A program made the translations under genes and the position numbers. Under the pieces are notes generated by a model. That model made no database searches. It had not been told where the DNA came from and saw nothing but the letters and a program-made list of their open reading frames with translations. Of a DNA stretch of 64,000 nt, positions 38,574 through 47,696 are shown piece by piece. This DNA is from Cedecea colo. Its GTDB lineage: Bacteria > Pseudomonadota > Gammaproteobacteria > Enterobacterales > Enterobacteriaceae. The stretch is taken from assembly GCF_011808225.1 (NCBI RefSeq), contig NZ_SOYS01000001.1:696517-760516 (forward strand), read 5' to 3'. Position 1 is the stretch's first letter. Each line of letters opens with the position of its first letter.

Positions 38574-40565
38574 ATGAAAGACGAGTTGGAGCAGAACCTG
38601 CTTTACCGTTATTTAGGGACAACCAGCCCATACTGGCGTTTGCCTGCAGACAGCAACGCTCTGCAGCTTGCCGCCCATGAAAACGCAGATGCCAGCCAGG
38701 TGATTGCGCTGAACCAGGAGCAGGCCGACGAAATACGTCAGATGACGGTGATCACCTCAAGCATCACCATGACGATATCCCTGTTTGGCAACGATGTGCC
38801 TGTCCATCTCGTGGGGCGTAAAGTGTCCCGGCGCGAATGGGCCGGAACGGCTTCAGCGTGGCATGACACCCCTTCCGTTGCACGCGATCTTGTGCAGGGG
38901 CTTTCTTTTGCCGAACAGGTGGTTTCTGAAGCGAACTCGGTTATCGTCATCCTGGATCGTCAGGGCAATATTCAGCGCTTTAACCGGCTCAGCGAAGAGT
39001 ACACCGGCCTTAAAGAGCACGAAGTCATCGGGCAGAACGTTTTTAAGCTTTTTATGAGCCGCAGCGAGGCCGCCGCCTCCAGACGTAATATCAGCGGTTT
39101 TTTCCGCAACGGCAATTCCTACGAAGTTGAGCGCTGGATTAAAACCCGCAAGGGCCAGAGGCTGTTTTTGTTCCGCAATAAGTTCGTTCACAGCGGCAGC
39201 GGCAAAAACGAAATCTACCTGATTTGTTCAGGCACGGATATCACCGAAGAACGCCGCGCTCAGGAACGCTTGCGCGTGCTGGCGAACACCGACACCATCA
39301 CCGGCCTGCCAAATCGCAATGCCATCCACGATCTCATCAGCGCCGCCATAGAAAATCGCGGTGAGACTCAGGTAGGGATCGTCTATCTCGATCTCGATAA
39401 CTTTAAGAAAGTGAATGACGCCTACGGGCACATGTTTGGCGACCAGCTTCTGCAGGCCGTTTCGCTGGCTATCCTGAGCTGTCTTGAGGAAGGCCAGGTG
39501 CTGGCGAGGCTGGGCGGCGATGAGTTTATCGTGCTGGCAACCGACACGTCGCAGGCCACGCTTGAGGCGATGTCCTCCCGCATTCTCACCCGCTTAAAAC
39601 TGCCCTTCCGCATTGGCTTAATTGAAGTCTATTCCGGCTGCTCGCTGGGTATTTCTCTCGCCCCGCAGCATGGCGAAGACCGGGAAAGCGTTATTCGTAA
39701 CGCGGATACCGCCATGTATACCGCTAAAGAGAGCGGCCGTGGTAAATTCTGCGTCTTCTCACCGGAAATGAACCAGCGCGTCTTTGAATATCTGTGGCTT
39801 GATACCAACCTGCGTAAGGCGCTGGAAAACGATCAGCTGGTTATCCATTATCAGCCGAAAATAACCTGGCGCGGTGAAGTGCGCAGTCTGGAAGCGCTGG
39901 TGCGCTGGCAGTCTCCGGAGCGGGGCCTGATCCCGCCGCTGAATTTTATCTCCTATGCGGAAGAGTCCGGGCTTATCGTGCCGCTTGGCCGTTGGGTAAT
40001 GTTAAGCGTGGTGCAGCAGGTGGCGAAATGGCGCGATAAAGGCATCAATCTGCGCGTGGCGGTGAACGTTTCTGCCCGTCAGCTGGCCGATCAGACTATT
40101 TTTAGCGATCTCAAACAGGCGCTAAAAGATTTAGATTTTGAATATTGCCCTGTCGATGTCGAACTCACCGAAAGCTGTCTGATAGAAAACGAAGAGCTGG
40201 CGCTGTCCGTTATCCAGCAGTTCAGCAAGCTGGGGGCACAGGTTCACCTGGACGACTTCGGCACGGGTTACTCGTCGCTGTCACAGCTGGCACGCTTCCC
40301 TATCGATGCGATTAAGCTCGACCAGGCGTTTGTGCGCGATATCCATAAGCAGTCCGTCTCGCAGTCGCTGGTACGCGCGATCGTCGCCGTCGCGCAGGCG
40401 CTGAATTTACAGGTAATTGCGGAAGGGGTTGAAAGCAAGAAAGAAGACGCCTTCCTTACCAAGAACGGCGTCAACGAACGGCAGGGATATCTGTTTGCCA
40501 AGCCTATGCCCGCTGCCGTATTCGAGCGTTGGCTAAAGCGTTATCTGGTGAGAACGGGACGTTAA
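38574..40565 (+). CDS. pdeR: RpfR/PdeR: PAS-GGDEF-EAL cyclic di-GMP enzyme, DSF receptor family
   Basis: 663 residues, orthologous to E. coli PdeR (YciR, Gmr; 661) and to RpfR of Burkholderia/Cronobacter. N-terminal domain about 1-105 (the RpfF-interacting region of RpfR), PAS about 112-228, GGDEF domain with intact GGDEF at 314-318, and EAL domain with EALVRW at 440 and [10 protein letters not shown] near 558. In RpfR, cis-2-unsaturated fatty acid binding to the PAS domain stimulates phosphodiesterase activity. Its stop codon overlaps the convergent rpfF stop by two bases, so partner genes are physically locked together. In E. coli, without rpfF, the same protein acts in the curli control network. 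Confidence 0.9.
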   Translation: MKDELEQNLLYRYLGTTSPYWRLPADSNALQLAAHENADASQVIALNQEQADEIRQMTVITSSITMTISLFGNDVPVHLVGRKVSRREWAGTASAWHDTPSVARDLVQGLSFAEQVVSEANSVIVILDRQGNIQRFNRLSEEYTGLKEHEVIGQNVFKLFMSRSEAAASRRNISGFFRNGNSYEVERWIKTRKGQRLFLFRNKFVHSGSGKNEIYLICSGTDITEERRAQERLRVLANTDTITGLPNRNAIHDLISAAIENRGETQVGIVYLDLDNFKKVNDAYGHMFGDQLLQAVSLAILSCLEEGQVLARLGGDEFIVLATDTSQATLEAMSSRILTRLKLPFRIGLIEVYSGCSLGISLAPQHGEDRESVIRNADTAMYTAKESGRGKFCVFSPEMNQRVFEYLWLDTNLRKALENDQLVIHYQPKITWRGEVRSLEALVRWQSPERGLIPPLNFISYAEESGLIVPLGRWVMLSVVQQVAKWRDKGINLRVAVNVSARQLADQTIFSDLKQALKDLDFEYCPVDVELTESCLIENEELALSVIQQFSKLGAQVHLDDFGTGYSSLSQLARFPIDAIKLDQAFVRDIHKQSVSQSLVRAIVAVAQALNLQVIAEGVESKKEDAFLTKNGVNERQGYLFAKPMPAAVFERWLKRYLVRTGR

Positions 40566-41431
40566 CTGGCTTTACGCAAAGCCGTCGAGATATGGCGGTT
40601 TTGCAGTTGTACCAGCCTTTCCATATAGGCGATATCCTTAGGTTGCAGGCTGAACGCAGCATCCACCCAGTCTTCCGTAATATCCATCAGCTCAGCACGC
40701 GGCAGTTGCAGCACGCGCTGCCGGGCGCGCAGCATGGCACGGACGCCATTCAGCTTAGGCTGGAGCGTGTCGATAAAGGTGCGGGTTGCCAGATAGCCCT
40801 GATCTGGTTCAAACAAGAGATCGACAAGGCCGTGCTGTTCGTACCATTCCGCGGTGTGTGATTCTCCTTTATAAATCAACTCCTCTGCGAGCTTCATTCC
40901 CGAACGGCGGGCAACCAGTGAATATCCTCCCATTCCCGGAAACAGGTTAAAGGCTATTTCCGGAAAGCCCATACGGGCATCGCGTTGCGCCAGCACAAAA
41001 TGGTGTGCCAGAGCTGCCTCAAAGCCGCCGCCTAAGGCGCTGCCTTCCACCATTGCAAGACTAATAGCGCCGCTATCGAAACCGCGGGAGGCCGCATGAA
41101 CACAGTCCACGCAGGCTCGCGCATACGCGCGCAACGCTTCACGCCGTCCCTGCTTAATGGTTTCAACGAAAAAGCCCAGATCGCCGCCGGTGTTGTACAT
41201 ACCCGGAACCAGCGAACCGGTTACCCAGAAATCGACGGCAAATCCCGAGCGTTGTACCAGATAACTCATGTTCATGATCTCTTCGATCAGCACATGGTTA
41301 AAGCACGGACGAGGCTGTGCGCGTAGCATCATCCATACCGTGCGGCGTTCTTCTTCGTAATAACCCGAAAGCTGGGTAAAGCGTGCGGTATCGGTAAACA
41401 ATTTGCAGGTTGGTTGGTTTATCACAGTCAT
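40562..41431 (-). CDS. rpfF: RpfF-like DSF synthase (crotonase superfamily)
   Basis: Start taken at ATG 41431 ([12 protein letters not shown]) with AGGA nine bases upstream, giving 289 residues, the RpfF length; an ATG 60 bases earlier is in frame. Crotonase fold with oxyanion-hole region GGDLGFF and the two catalytic glutamates E138 (GGGFEAAL) and E158 (MGFPEI), 20 residues apart exactly as E141/E161 of Xanthomonas RpfF. The LFPGMGGYS motif is also RpfF-specific. It should dehydrate 3-hydroxyacyl-ACP and release cis-2-unsaturated fatty acid signals. Convergent with rpfR, its cognate receptor in other genera. Confidence 0.88.
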   Translation of the reverse strand: MTVINQPTCKLFTDTARFTQLSGYYEEERRTVWMMLRAQPRPCFNHVLIEEIMNMSYLVQRSGFAVDFWVTGSLVPGMYNTGGDLGFFVETIKQGRREALRAYARACVDCVHAASRGFDSGAISLAMVEGSALGGGFEAALAHHFVLAQRDARMGFPEIAFNLFPGMGGYSLVARRSGMKLAEELIYKGESHTAEWYEQHGLVDLLFEPDQGYLATRTFIDTLQPKLNGVRAMLRARQRVLQLPRAELMDITEDWVDAAFSLQPKDIAYMERLVQLQNRHISTALRKAS

Positions 41432-41461
41432 CTTTTTATCCTGGGTTTCAGGGTGGGAAAA

Positions 41462-41483
41462 CGATCTAAGGCGCCTTAGATCG
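41462..41483. promoter_or_regulatory. Perfect 22-bp palindrome upstream of rpfF
   Basis: Half-site CGATCTAAGGC followed directly by its exact reverse complement; 31 bases upstream of the rpfF start. It has no T-run, so it is more likely an operator than a terminator. The binding regulator is unknown. Confidence 0.6.
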
Positions 41484-41529
41484 CGTTGCAAAGCAGTGGA
41501 TTACCGCCGTGCATGCGCAAACTTTAGAT

Positions 41530-41544
41530 ATTGTTCGCAACAAT
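41530..41544. promoter_or_regulatory. Second perfect palindrome upstream of rpfF
   Basis: ATTGTT-CGC-AACAAT, arms of six, 99 bases upstream of the rpfF start and 46 bases from the 22-bp palindrome. Could be an operator or activator site. The rest of the 300-base gap is AT-rich (TTATTTATATATATTTTG) with no gene. Confidence 0.4.
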
Positions 41545-41641
41545 TCACGGTAATTTTTTTGCTCTGCCAATTTCCCACAGCTTGATCGGTCAGATGACGA
41601 AATTGATAGATTATTTATATATATTTTGCTGAAAAGAGATG

Positions 41642-41668
41642 AAAAAAACGCCCATCACCATGAGCGTC
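41642..41668 (-). terminator. Intrinsic terminator of rlhA
   Basis: On the minus strand ACGCTCAT-GGTG-ATGGGCGT (one mismatch) followed by seven T residues, 62 bases after the rlhA stop. Confidence 0.75.
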
Positions 41669-41730
41669 TGTAAGATCGGTTTTTTATACAGGAAACGGCC
41701 CCGCAGGCGCAGGGCGTGCCAACAGGGAAA

Positions 41731-43701
41731 TTAGCTTTTTGCTTTTTTCGGCAGCGTCTTCATCAGTTCATCCGGACTGATCGTCGCCACGATGCTGCCG
41801 GGCAACGGCATCTTCAGGATGTGATTTTTCATTTTGCCGATAACGTGCATCTCGCAGGGGCGGCAGTCAAATTTCAGGGTCAGCACTTCATCCCCGTGCA
41901 CCAGCTGCATCGGCGTTGCGCGCCAGCTTTTGATATTGCCTTTCGCCTGTTTTGGGCAGAGGTTAAAGGCAAAGCGCAGGCAATGCTTGGTGATCATCAC
42001 CGGTACATCGCCTTTCTCTTCATGTGCTTCATAAGCGGCATCAATAAGTTTCACGCCGTAACGCTGGTAGAACTCGCGCGCTTTGTGGTTGTAGACGTTG
42101 GCCAGGAAAGTGAGATGCTCATCCGGATAAACGGGAGCCGGAACGGAGACCGCTTTACGCGAGCCACGCTGATACTGCTGCAAACGCGCTTGCGTCAAAG
42201 CATCCACGGCGTCACGTCGCAGCTGGTTTAACTGGCCGTTCGGCACGAATAAGGGCGCAGGCAAAGTGATATTTACCGCCCGGGCGGAATACATAGTCTG
42301 CCCCAGTTTCGTCAGGCCATCGCGCAGGCTGTCATAGGCTTTCTGCGGGTTGTTAGCGGCTGCAAACTGGCCCTCAAGCGTGTGCGTTACGCTTGTACCC
42401 TCTTCGCTCGTCAGCGTCAGGACAAGCTGCTCTTCCCAACCGGACAGTTCCATATCCACCGCCACACGGCGTTCGCTGGAGGTTTTCAGCAACGCCTGCT
42501 GCCAGTTGTGGTCGAGGTTGCGGTTAAGCGGATGATGCGGCCGCACATTTTTCAGCGTGTCCGGCATCTCGTTTGGCCATACGCGGTACTGATTTTTACC
42601 GGTTTTCTCCACGGTGTTGGCGCGGAAGCCGACGATTTCACGTTTGATCAGCACGTTCAGCCCATCGCCGTTTGTCAGCGTGTTGGCATCGGTGACGGCG
42701 ACGTCCAGATGATCTTTGCCGACTTTGAGCACCTCGCCCACCGGCAGGCCAACAAACTTAGGCGAATCGAACGCGCCGATATCAATTTTGCGCTCGTTAA
42801 CGAAGTAGTCCGTGCTGCCGCGATGGAAGGTTTTGTCCGGCGAAGGGATAAAGAAATGCGAAGTTACGCCTGCGGAAGCGCGCCGCAGGTCCGTGCGATT
42901 TTCCATTAGTTCATCAAGGAGCTGGCGATAATATGCGGTGATATTCTTCACATAGCTCATATCCTTATAACGTCCTTCGATTTTGAAGGAGCGCACGCCC
43001 GCATCCACCAGCGCCGCAAGGTTCGCGCTCTGGTCGTTATCTTTCATCGACAGCAGGTGTTTTTCAAACGCGACAACGCGCCCCTGCTCGTCTTTCAGGG
43101 TATACGGCAGACGGCAGGCCTGAGAACAATCGCCACGGTTGGCGCTGCGCCCCGTCTGGGCATGCGAGATATTGCACTGGCCGGAGTACGCCACGCACAG
43201 CGCGCCGTGAATAAAGAATTCTATCGTCGCGTCAACGTTCTGATGAATGGCGCGGATCTGGTCCAGATTCAGCTCGCGAGCCAGAACTATCTGCGAGAAA
43301 CCAACGTCGGAGAGGAACTTCGCCTTTTCCACGCTGCGGATATCGCACTGGGTGCTGGCATGCAGCTCAATCGGCGGCAGATCCATTTCCAGCACGCCCA
43401 TATCCTGGACAATCAGCGCATCAACGCCTGCCTGGTAAAGATCGTGAATCATCAGCCGCGCGGGTTCCAGCTCGTTGTCATGCAGAATGGTATTCAGCGT
43501 GACAAAAATCTTAGCTCCGAAGCGATGGGCAAAAGGCACCAGTTCGGCAAGATCGCGCAGGCTGTTACCGGCATTGTGGCGAGCGCCAAAACCAGGGCCG
43601 CCGATATATACGGCGTCGGCGCCGTGCAAAATAGCTTCACGGGCGATGTCGGTATCACGGGCGGGACTGAGTAGTTCAAGATGATTAGCGTGCAGGCGCA
43701 T
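41731..43701 (-). CDS. rlhA: 23S rRNA C2501 hydroxylation protein RlhA (YdcP)
   Basis: 656 residues (E. coli 653). Peptidase U32 family: [29 protein letters not shown], the family signature region [37 protein letters not shown] rich in cysteines, and a C-terminal domain with [14 protein letters not shown] and [10 protein letters not shown]. RlhA is needed for 5-hydroxycytidine at C2501 of 23S rRNA and depends on prephenate and iron. E. coli has it next to ydcN, as here. Confidence 0.95.
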   Translation of the reverse strand: [656 protein letters not shown]

Positions 43702-43824
43702 AGTTCGTCGTTTTTCTGTTTGTAGGCGAAAGGCGGCTATTGTAGTCAGAAAGGACGGGTAAAAACAGAGCCCGCTTCGAGGTTGAGGACTTTCATAAAA
43801 AGATGCCCTAGCGGACGCGGGAAA

Positions 43825-44352
43825 TTACGGATAGTGGATCAACGAATGAAAATGTACCCGCGCAAGTCCGCCGTTGCGGTAGCTGTGCGCTTTATCCCCT
43901 GCGAAGCGTAAACCTTCACCTGCCCGTAGCGTCTGCCACTTTCCCTGAACCTGCATATCCAGCGCGCCGCTAATCACCGTCACATGCTCAATAACGCCGG
44001 TATCATGCGGGGATGACTCGCTCAGCGCGCCCGGCGCGAGCGTGATGGAAAAGAGGTCAAAGCGCAGATGGTCATCGTAGGGAAAAAGCGGCACCACAAC
44101 CATATCGCTGTTTTGTGGATCGAATACCGGACGCTCCGGCAGCTCGCCCGACGCGATAAATACCGAAAACGGTACGTTCAGACCGGTGGCTATTTTCCAT
44201 AAGGTCGCCACCGTGGGGCTGGATTCGTTACGTTCGATCTGGCCGAGCATGGCCTTTGACACGCCCGTTTTTTCTGCGGCCAGTGACAGGCTCCAGCCTC
44301 GCGCCTGGCGCAGTGCTTTCAGTTTCGCGCTTAAGTGGGCGGCAATATCCAT
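43825..44352 (-). CDS. sutR: SutR (YdcN), XRE-cupin regulator
   Basis: 175 residues: N-terminal XRE helix-turn-helix (RQARGWSLSLAAEKTGVSKAMLGQIERNESSPTVATLWKIA) and a C-terminal cupin (HDTGVIEHVTVISGALDMQVQGKW...). E. coli SutR controls genes for sulfur use. It is divergent from ydcO with a patterned operator region between, suggesting control of ydcO and itself. Confidence 0.92.
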   Translation of the reverse strand: MDIAAHLSAKLKALRQARGWSLSLAAEKTGVSKAMLGQIERNESSPTVATLWKIATGLNVPFSVFIASGELPERPVFDPQNSDMVVVPLFPYDDHLRFDLFSITLAPGALSESSPHDTGVIEHVTVISGALDMQVQGKWQTLRAGEGLRFAGDKAHSYRNGGLARVHFHSLIHYP

Positions 44353-44377
44353 CTTTCTCTCCTTATCAGCAGGCAGA

Positions 44378-44437
44378 TTATAGCGCCTTGTACGCTATAA
44401 CGCACGATGCTATAGTCCGTCGGACGTTATAACGCAC
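44378..44437. promoter_or_regulatory. Likely SutR operator region
   Basis: TTATAGCG-N7-CGCTATAA (44378-44400) is a perfect inverted repeat. TATAACGCAC is also directly repeated at 44396-44405 and 44428-44437 (32-base spacing, about three helical turns). The array fills the space between the divergent sutR and ydcO starts. Confidence 0.6.
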
Positions 44438-44449
44438 AGCGAGGTTTTT

Positions 44450-45613
44450 ATGCGCGCCTTCCCGGTTCCGTTACCTACGGTGCTTGCAGGATTTGTTGCC
44501 GTGCTGGTGGGCTACGCCAGCTCAGCGGCCATCATCTGGCAGGCGGCGGAGGCTGCCGGAGCGGATATACAGCAAATCGCAGGCTGGCTGACAATGCTCG
44601 GCATCGGCATGGGGATCAGCACGCTGGCGCTGACGCTGTGGTATCGCGCGCCCATCCTTACCGCCTGGTCCACGCCCGGTGCGGCACTGCTGGCCACCAG
44701 CTTACATGGCAGTACGCTAAACGAAGCCGTTGGCGTATTTATCTTTGCCTCAGCGCTCATTTTAATTTGCGCTGCCACCGGCTTATTCGCTCGCCTGATG
44801 CGTCTTATTCCCCATACCCTTTCTGCGGCGATGCTGGCGGGGATCCTGCTGCGCTTTGGGCTGGACGCCTTCGTATCGTTACAGGGTCACTTTTTATTAT
44901 GCGGCTCGATGTTGATTAGCTGGCTGCTGGCAAAGGCCTGCGCCCCGCGCTACGCGGTTGTTGCGGCGCTGGTAGCAGGCTTAGTCATTAGCCTGGCGAC
45001 CGGCGAGCTTAAAACCGAAAGTGTACCGCTGGATGTCGTGATGCCAGTATTCACCGCGCCGCACTTTTCCCTTAGCAGTTTACTCAGCGTGGGCCTGCCG
45101 TTTTTTCTGGTCACCATGACGTCGCAAAATGCACCCGGCGTGGCGACGCTTAAAGCCTCTGGTTACCACGTTCCGGTTTCGCCGCTGATTGTTGTCACCG
45201 CGGTTATTGCCCTGTTGCTCGCGCCTTTTGGCGTGTTTTCTATTTGTATCGCGGCAATTACGGCAGCAATTTGTCAGGGAGCGCAAGCGCACCCGGACCC
45301 GGCTAAAAGATGGTTGGCCGCCGCCGCGGCTGGCGTGTTTTATCTGCTGGCCGGGATTTTTGGCGGCTCGATTTCAGCATTGCTGACCGCCCTGCCCCTG
45401 GCCTTTATTCACACCCTTGCCGGACTTGCCTTACTAAGTACCCTCGCAGGCAGTTTGCATCAGGCGCTAAGCCATGAGCGGGAACGCGATGCGGCGATCG
45501 TTACCTTTCTGGTCACGGCATCGGGGCTTACGCTTGCGGGGACAGGTTCTGCTTTCTGGGGATTGATTGCGGGCGGAATTTGCTACGGCGTATTTTCAGC
45601 CCGCCGAGCGTAG
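44450..45613 (+). CDS. ydcO: YdcO, BenE-family membrane transporter
   Basis: 387 residues, about 12 membrane helices, BenE family (FPVPLPTVLAGFVAVLVGYASSAAIIWQAAEAAGA, VTMTSQNAPGVATLKASGYHVP). BenE relatives import benzoate in Acinetobacter, but the E. coli substrate is unknown. Same divergent placement with ydcN as in E. coli. Its 3' end overlaps the convergent AraC-type gene by 18 bases. Confidence 0.9.
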   Translation: MRAFPVPLPTVLAGFVAVLVGYASSAAIIWQAAEAAGADIQQIAGWLTMLGIGMGISTLALTLWYRAPILTAWSTPGAALLATSLHGSTLNEAVGVFIFASALILICAATGLFARLMRLIPHTLSAAMLAGILLRFGLDAFVSLQGHFLLCGSMLISWLLAKACAPRYAVVAALVAGLVISLATGELKTESVPLDVVMPVFTAPHFSLSSLLSVGLPFFLVTMTSQNAPGVATLKASGYHVPVSPLIVVTAVIALLLAPFGVFSICIAAITAAICQGAQAHPDPAKRWLAAAAAGVFYLLAGIFGGSISALLTALPLAFIHTLAGLALLSTLAGSLHQALSHERERDAAIVTFLVTASGLTLAGTGSAFWGLIAGGICYGVFSARRA

Positions 45614-46465
45614 CTGCGAAGGCGTGACGCCAAGCGTGGCTTTAAAGCGGTTGCTGAAATGGCTGGCGGAGCTAAAGCCGCAGGCCATTGCAATATCCGT
45701 TAACGACAGTGCGCTATGACGCACAAGCGTTTCCGCCCGCGCCATACGCCGCTGCATTACGTACTGGTGCGGGGCCAACTGCGTAGATTGTTTAAACATC
45801 CTCGCGAAATGAAATTCGCTTAACCCTGCCTCAAGCGCCAGTTCGGCCAGCGTTAACGGGTCAGCAAGATGCTGTTCGATGTAAGCCTGAATATTGCGCA
45901 ACACTACCGGAGCCAGCCCGCCGCGCACTACGGGCAAGCGCCACTGCACGCTGCTGTAGTTTTGCACCAGATGGGTAAGCAGCAGAGTCGAGGCGGTGCT
46001 TAACGTCATATGGTTCGCGCTCTGCTGCCAGCTGCTGCTCAGCAAAAAATGACGATAAAGCTGCGTGATACGCGGATCGCTGGCAAAGATCTTTTCATCT
46101 ATTTGCAGGCTTGCCGGGCTGCGGTCCCAGACCTGCCCGGCGATATGGCGCAGGTGCGCATCCGTACAGTACAGGTGTACAAACGAGAAATCGTTACGAA
46201 TATCCCAGGTTGTTTCGCTGTCCTGCGGCATCAGGCAAAACCGGTCCGGACCGCCGCCGTTTTTCCAGCCGCGCGACGTTTTCTGGTAGGTTTCATACCC
46301 GTTGTTGATATACAGGCTAAGCGTATGGTGATCGCTCAGCTGCGTGACGCGATCGTTATGATTTGACCAGGCCGCCAGTTGAATACCCGAGCCAAGCTGC
46401 ACGCTGTCATTCAGACGAGCGTTGTGCTTACGGAGATTTTCAAAGGCATGGTACGACTGAGTCAT
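45596..46465 (-). CDS. AraC-family transcriptional regulator
   Basis: 289 residues with a cupin-like N-terminal sensor (about 20-160) and two HTH motifs at the C-terminus (LTLAELALEAGLSEFHFARMFKQST and LSLTDIAMACGFSSASHFSNRFKATLGVTPSQLR). Divergent from an EamA transporter 179 bases away, which is its likely target. Not part of the E. coli ydcO-ydcL neighbourhood, so this pair is an insertion. Effector unknown. Confidence 0.85.
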   Translation of the reverse strand: MTQSYHAFENLRKHNARLNDSVQLGSGIQLAAWSNHNDRVTQLSDHHTLSLYINNGYETYQKTSRGWKNGGGPDRFCLMPQDSETTWDIRNDFSFVHLYCTDAHLRHIAGQVWDRSPASLQIDEKIFASDPRITQLYRHFLLSSSWQQSANHMTLSTASTLLLTHLVQNYSSVQWRLPVVRGGLAPVVLRNIQAYIEQHLADPLTLAELALEAGLSEFHFARMFKQSTQLAPHQYVMQRRMARAETLVRHSALSLTDIAMACGFSSASHFSNRFKATLGVTPSQLRSAG

Positions 46466-46644
46466 AGTTGAATATCGCTTAGGGACCGGAACAGTAGTGT
46501 ATGTAGCGCCGCTGCGGGTTACCAGCCATTAAGCCCGTGACAACAAAAAAATGCGCAAGATTATGCAAGTCGAGCAAGGCGATGAAAGCGGGCGTTGAAG
46601 GTTATCTGCACACTGTCGATTCTGTCCGACAGCGAGATAACAAC

Positions 46645-47544
46645 ATGAACGCAGTACTTTATATTCTGGTGGTGGCTATCTGGGGAACGACCTGGATTGC
46701 TATTTACATGCAGCAGGGCGTGGTTTCGGTACCCGTTTCAATTTTCTGGCGTTTTGCCGTTGCGGCGGCTGTGATGCTGGTAGTACTGCTCGCGCTGGGG
46801 CGTTTACGCCGTCTCAGCCTGCGCGATCATCTGTTCTGCCTGCTGCAGGGCGCCTGCGTGTTTGGCTTTAATTTTTACTGCTTTTATCATGCTGCGGCTT
46901 ATATAAGTTCAGGCCTTGAGTCAGTCATCTTCTCTATGGCCGTGCTGTTTAACGCCTTTAACAGTATGTTGTTTTTCCGCCAGCGCCCGCACGCTAACCT
47001 GCTGCCAGCCGCGGCGCTCGGCATCGCGGGCGTTGTCGCCCTGTTCTGGCATGATCTGATTGCAACGCAGTTAGCGCCGGCATTGCTGCTGGGGATTGCT
47101 CTTAGCGCGCTGGGGACGTTCGGTTTCTCGCTTGGCAATATGATCAGCACTCGCCATCAGCGCCGCGGGCTGGAAACGCTATCGACCAATACCTGGGCCA
47201 TGTGCTATGGCACGGCGATTATGGGCGTTATTGCCCTGATTCGCGGGGATTCGTTTATGCCGGAGCTTTCCGTCCGCTACCTCGGCTCGCTCTTCTACCT
47301 GGCGATATTTGGATCGGTCATCGCATTTGGCGCTTATTTCACGCTGGTGGGACGTATCGGCGCAAGCCAGGCGGCCTACAGCACGTTACTTTTCCCGCTG
47401 GTGGCATTAAGCCTTTCAACGCTATACGAAGGTTATGTCTGGCACAGCAACGCGGTAATAGGCCTGGCGATGATTCTGGCCGGTAATCTGGTGATGTTCT
47501 CGAGACCCGGAATGTTTAACATTTGGCGCAAAAGAACCGCGTAA
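46645..47544 (+). CDS. EamA/DMT-family transporter
   Basis: Start chosen at ATG 46645 (MNAVLYILVVAIWGTTWIAIY), which puts the first helix at the N-terminus; upstream in-frame starts add a polar 36-residue tail. 299 residues, ten helices in two EamA repeats (SSGLESVIFSMAVLFNAF; GRIGASQAAYSTLLFPLVALSLSTLYEGY). Such proteins export amino acids or other metabolites. Probably controlled by the divergent AraC-type regulator. Confidence 0.8.
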   Translation: MNAVLYILVVAIWGTTWIAIYMQQGVVSVPVSIFWRFAVAAAVMLVVLLALGRLRRLSLRDHLFCLLQGACVFGFNFYCFYHAAAYISSGLESVIFSMAVLFNAFNSMLFFRQRPHANLLPAAALGIAGVVALFWHDLIATQLAPALLLGIALSALGTFGFSLGNMISTRHQRRGLETLSTNTWAMCYGTAIMGVIALIRGDSFMPELSVRYLGSLFYLAIFGSVIAFGAYFTLVGRIGASQAAYSTLLFPLVALSLSTLYEGYVWHSNAVIGLAMILAGNLVMFSRPGMFNIWRKRTA

Positions 47545-47556
47545 TAGTTTGATAGT

Positions 47557-47588
47557 AACTCCCCGGAAAGCGTGATTTTCGGGGAGTT
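47557..47588. terminator. Hairpin between the EamA gene and ydcL
   Basis: Perfect 9-bp stem AACTCCCCG/CGGGGAGTT with a 14-base loop, 12 bases after the EamA stop. Little T-run follows; it lies between convergent genes. Confidence 0.6.
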
Positions 47589-47696
47589 AAGGCAAAGCAG
47601 AAAAGATAATCTTTTAATTTTAAAAATATTGCGAAAGGATCTTTAACGCATTAAGGCTTCTGACAAATTATTAAGAAAACAGAAGCTCCCTGCCGT

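Noticed and set aside
40562-41431. RpfF-like gene as an ordinary enoyl-CoA hydratase of beta-oxidation
   Set aside because: Residue spacing and LFPGMGGYS match RpfF, and the neighbour is the RpfR-type receptor; no other beta-oxidation genes are near.
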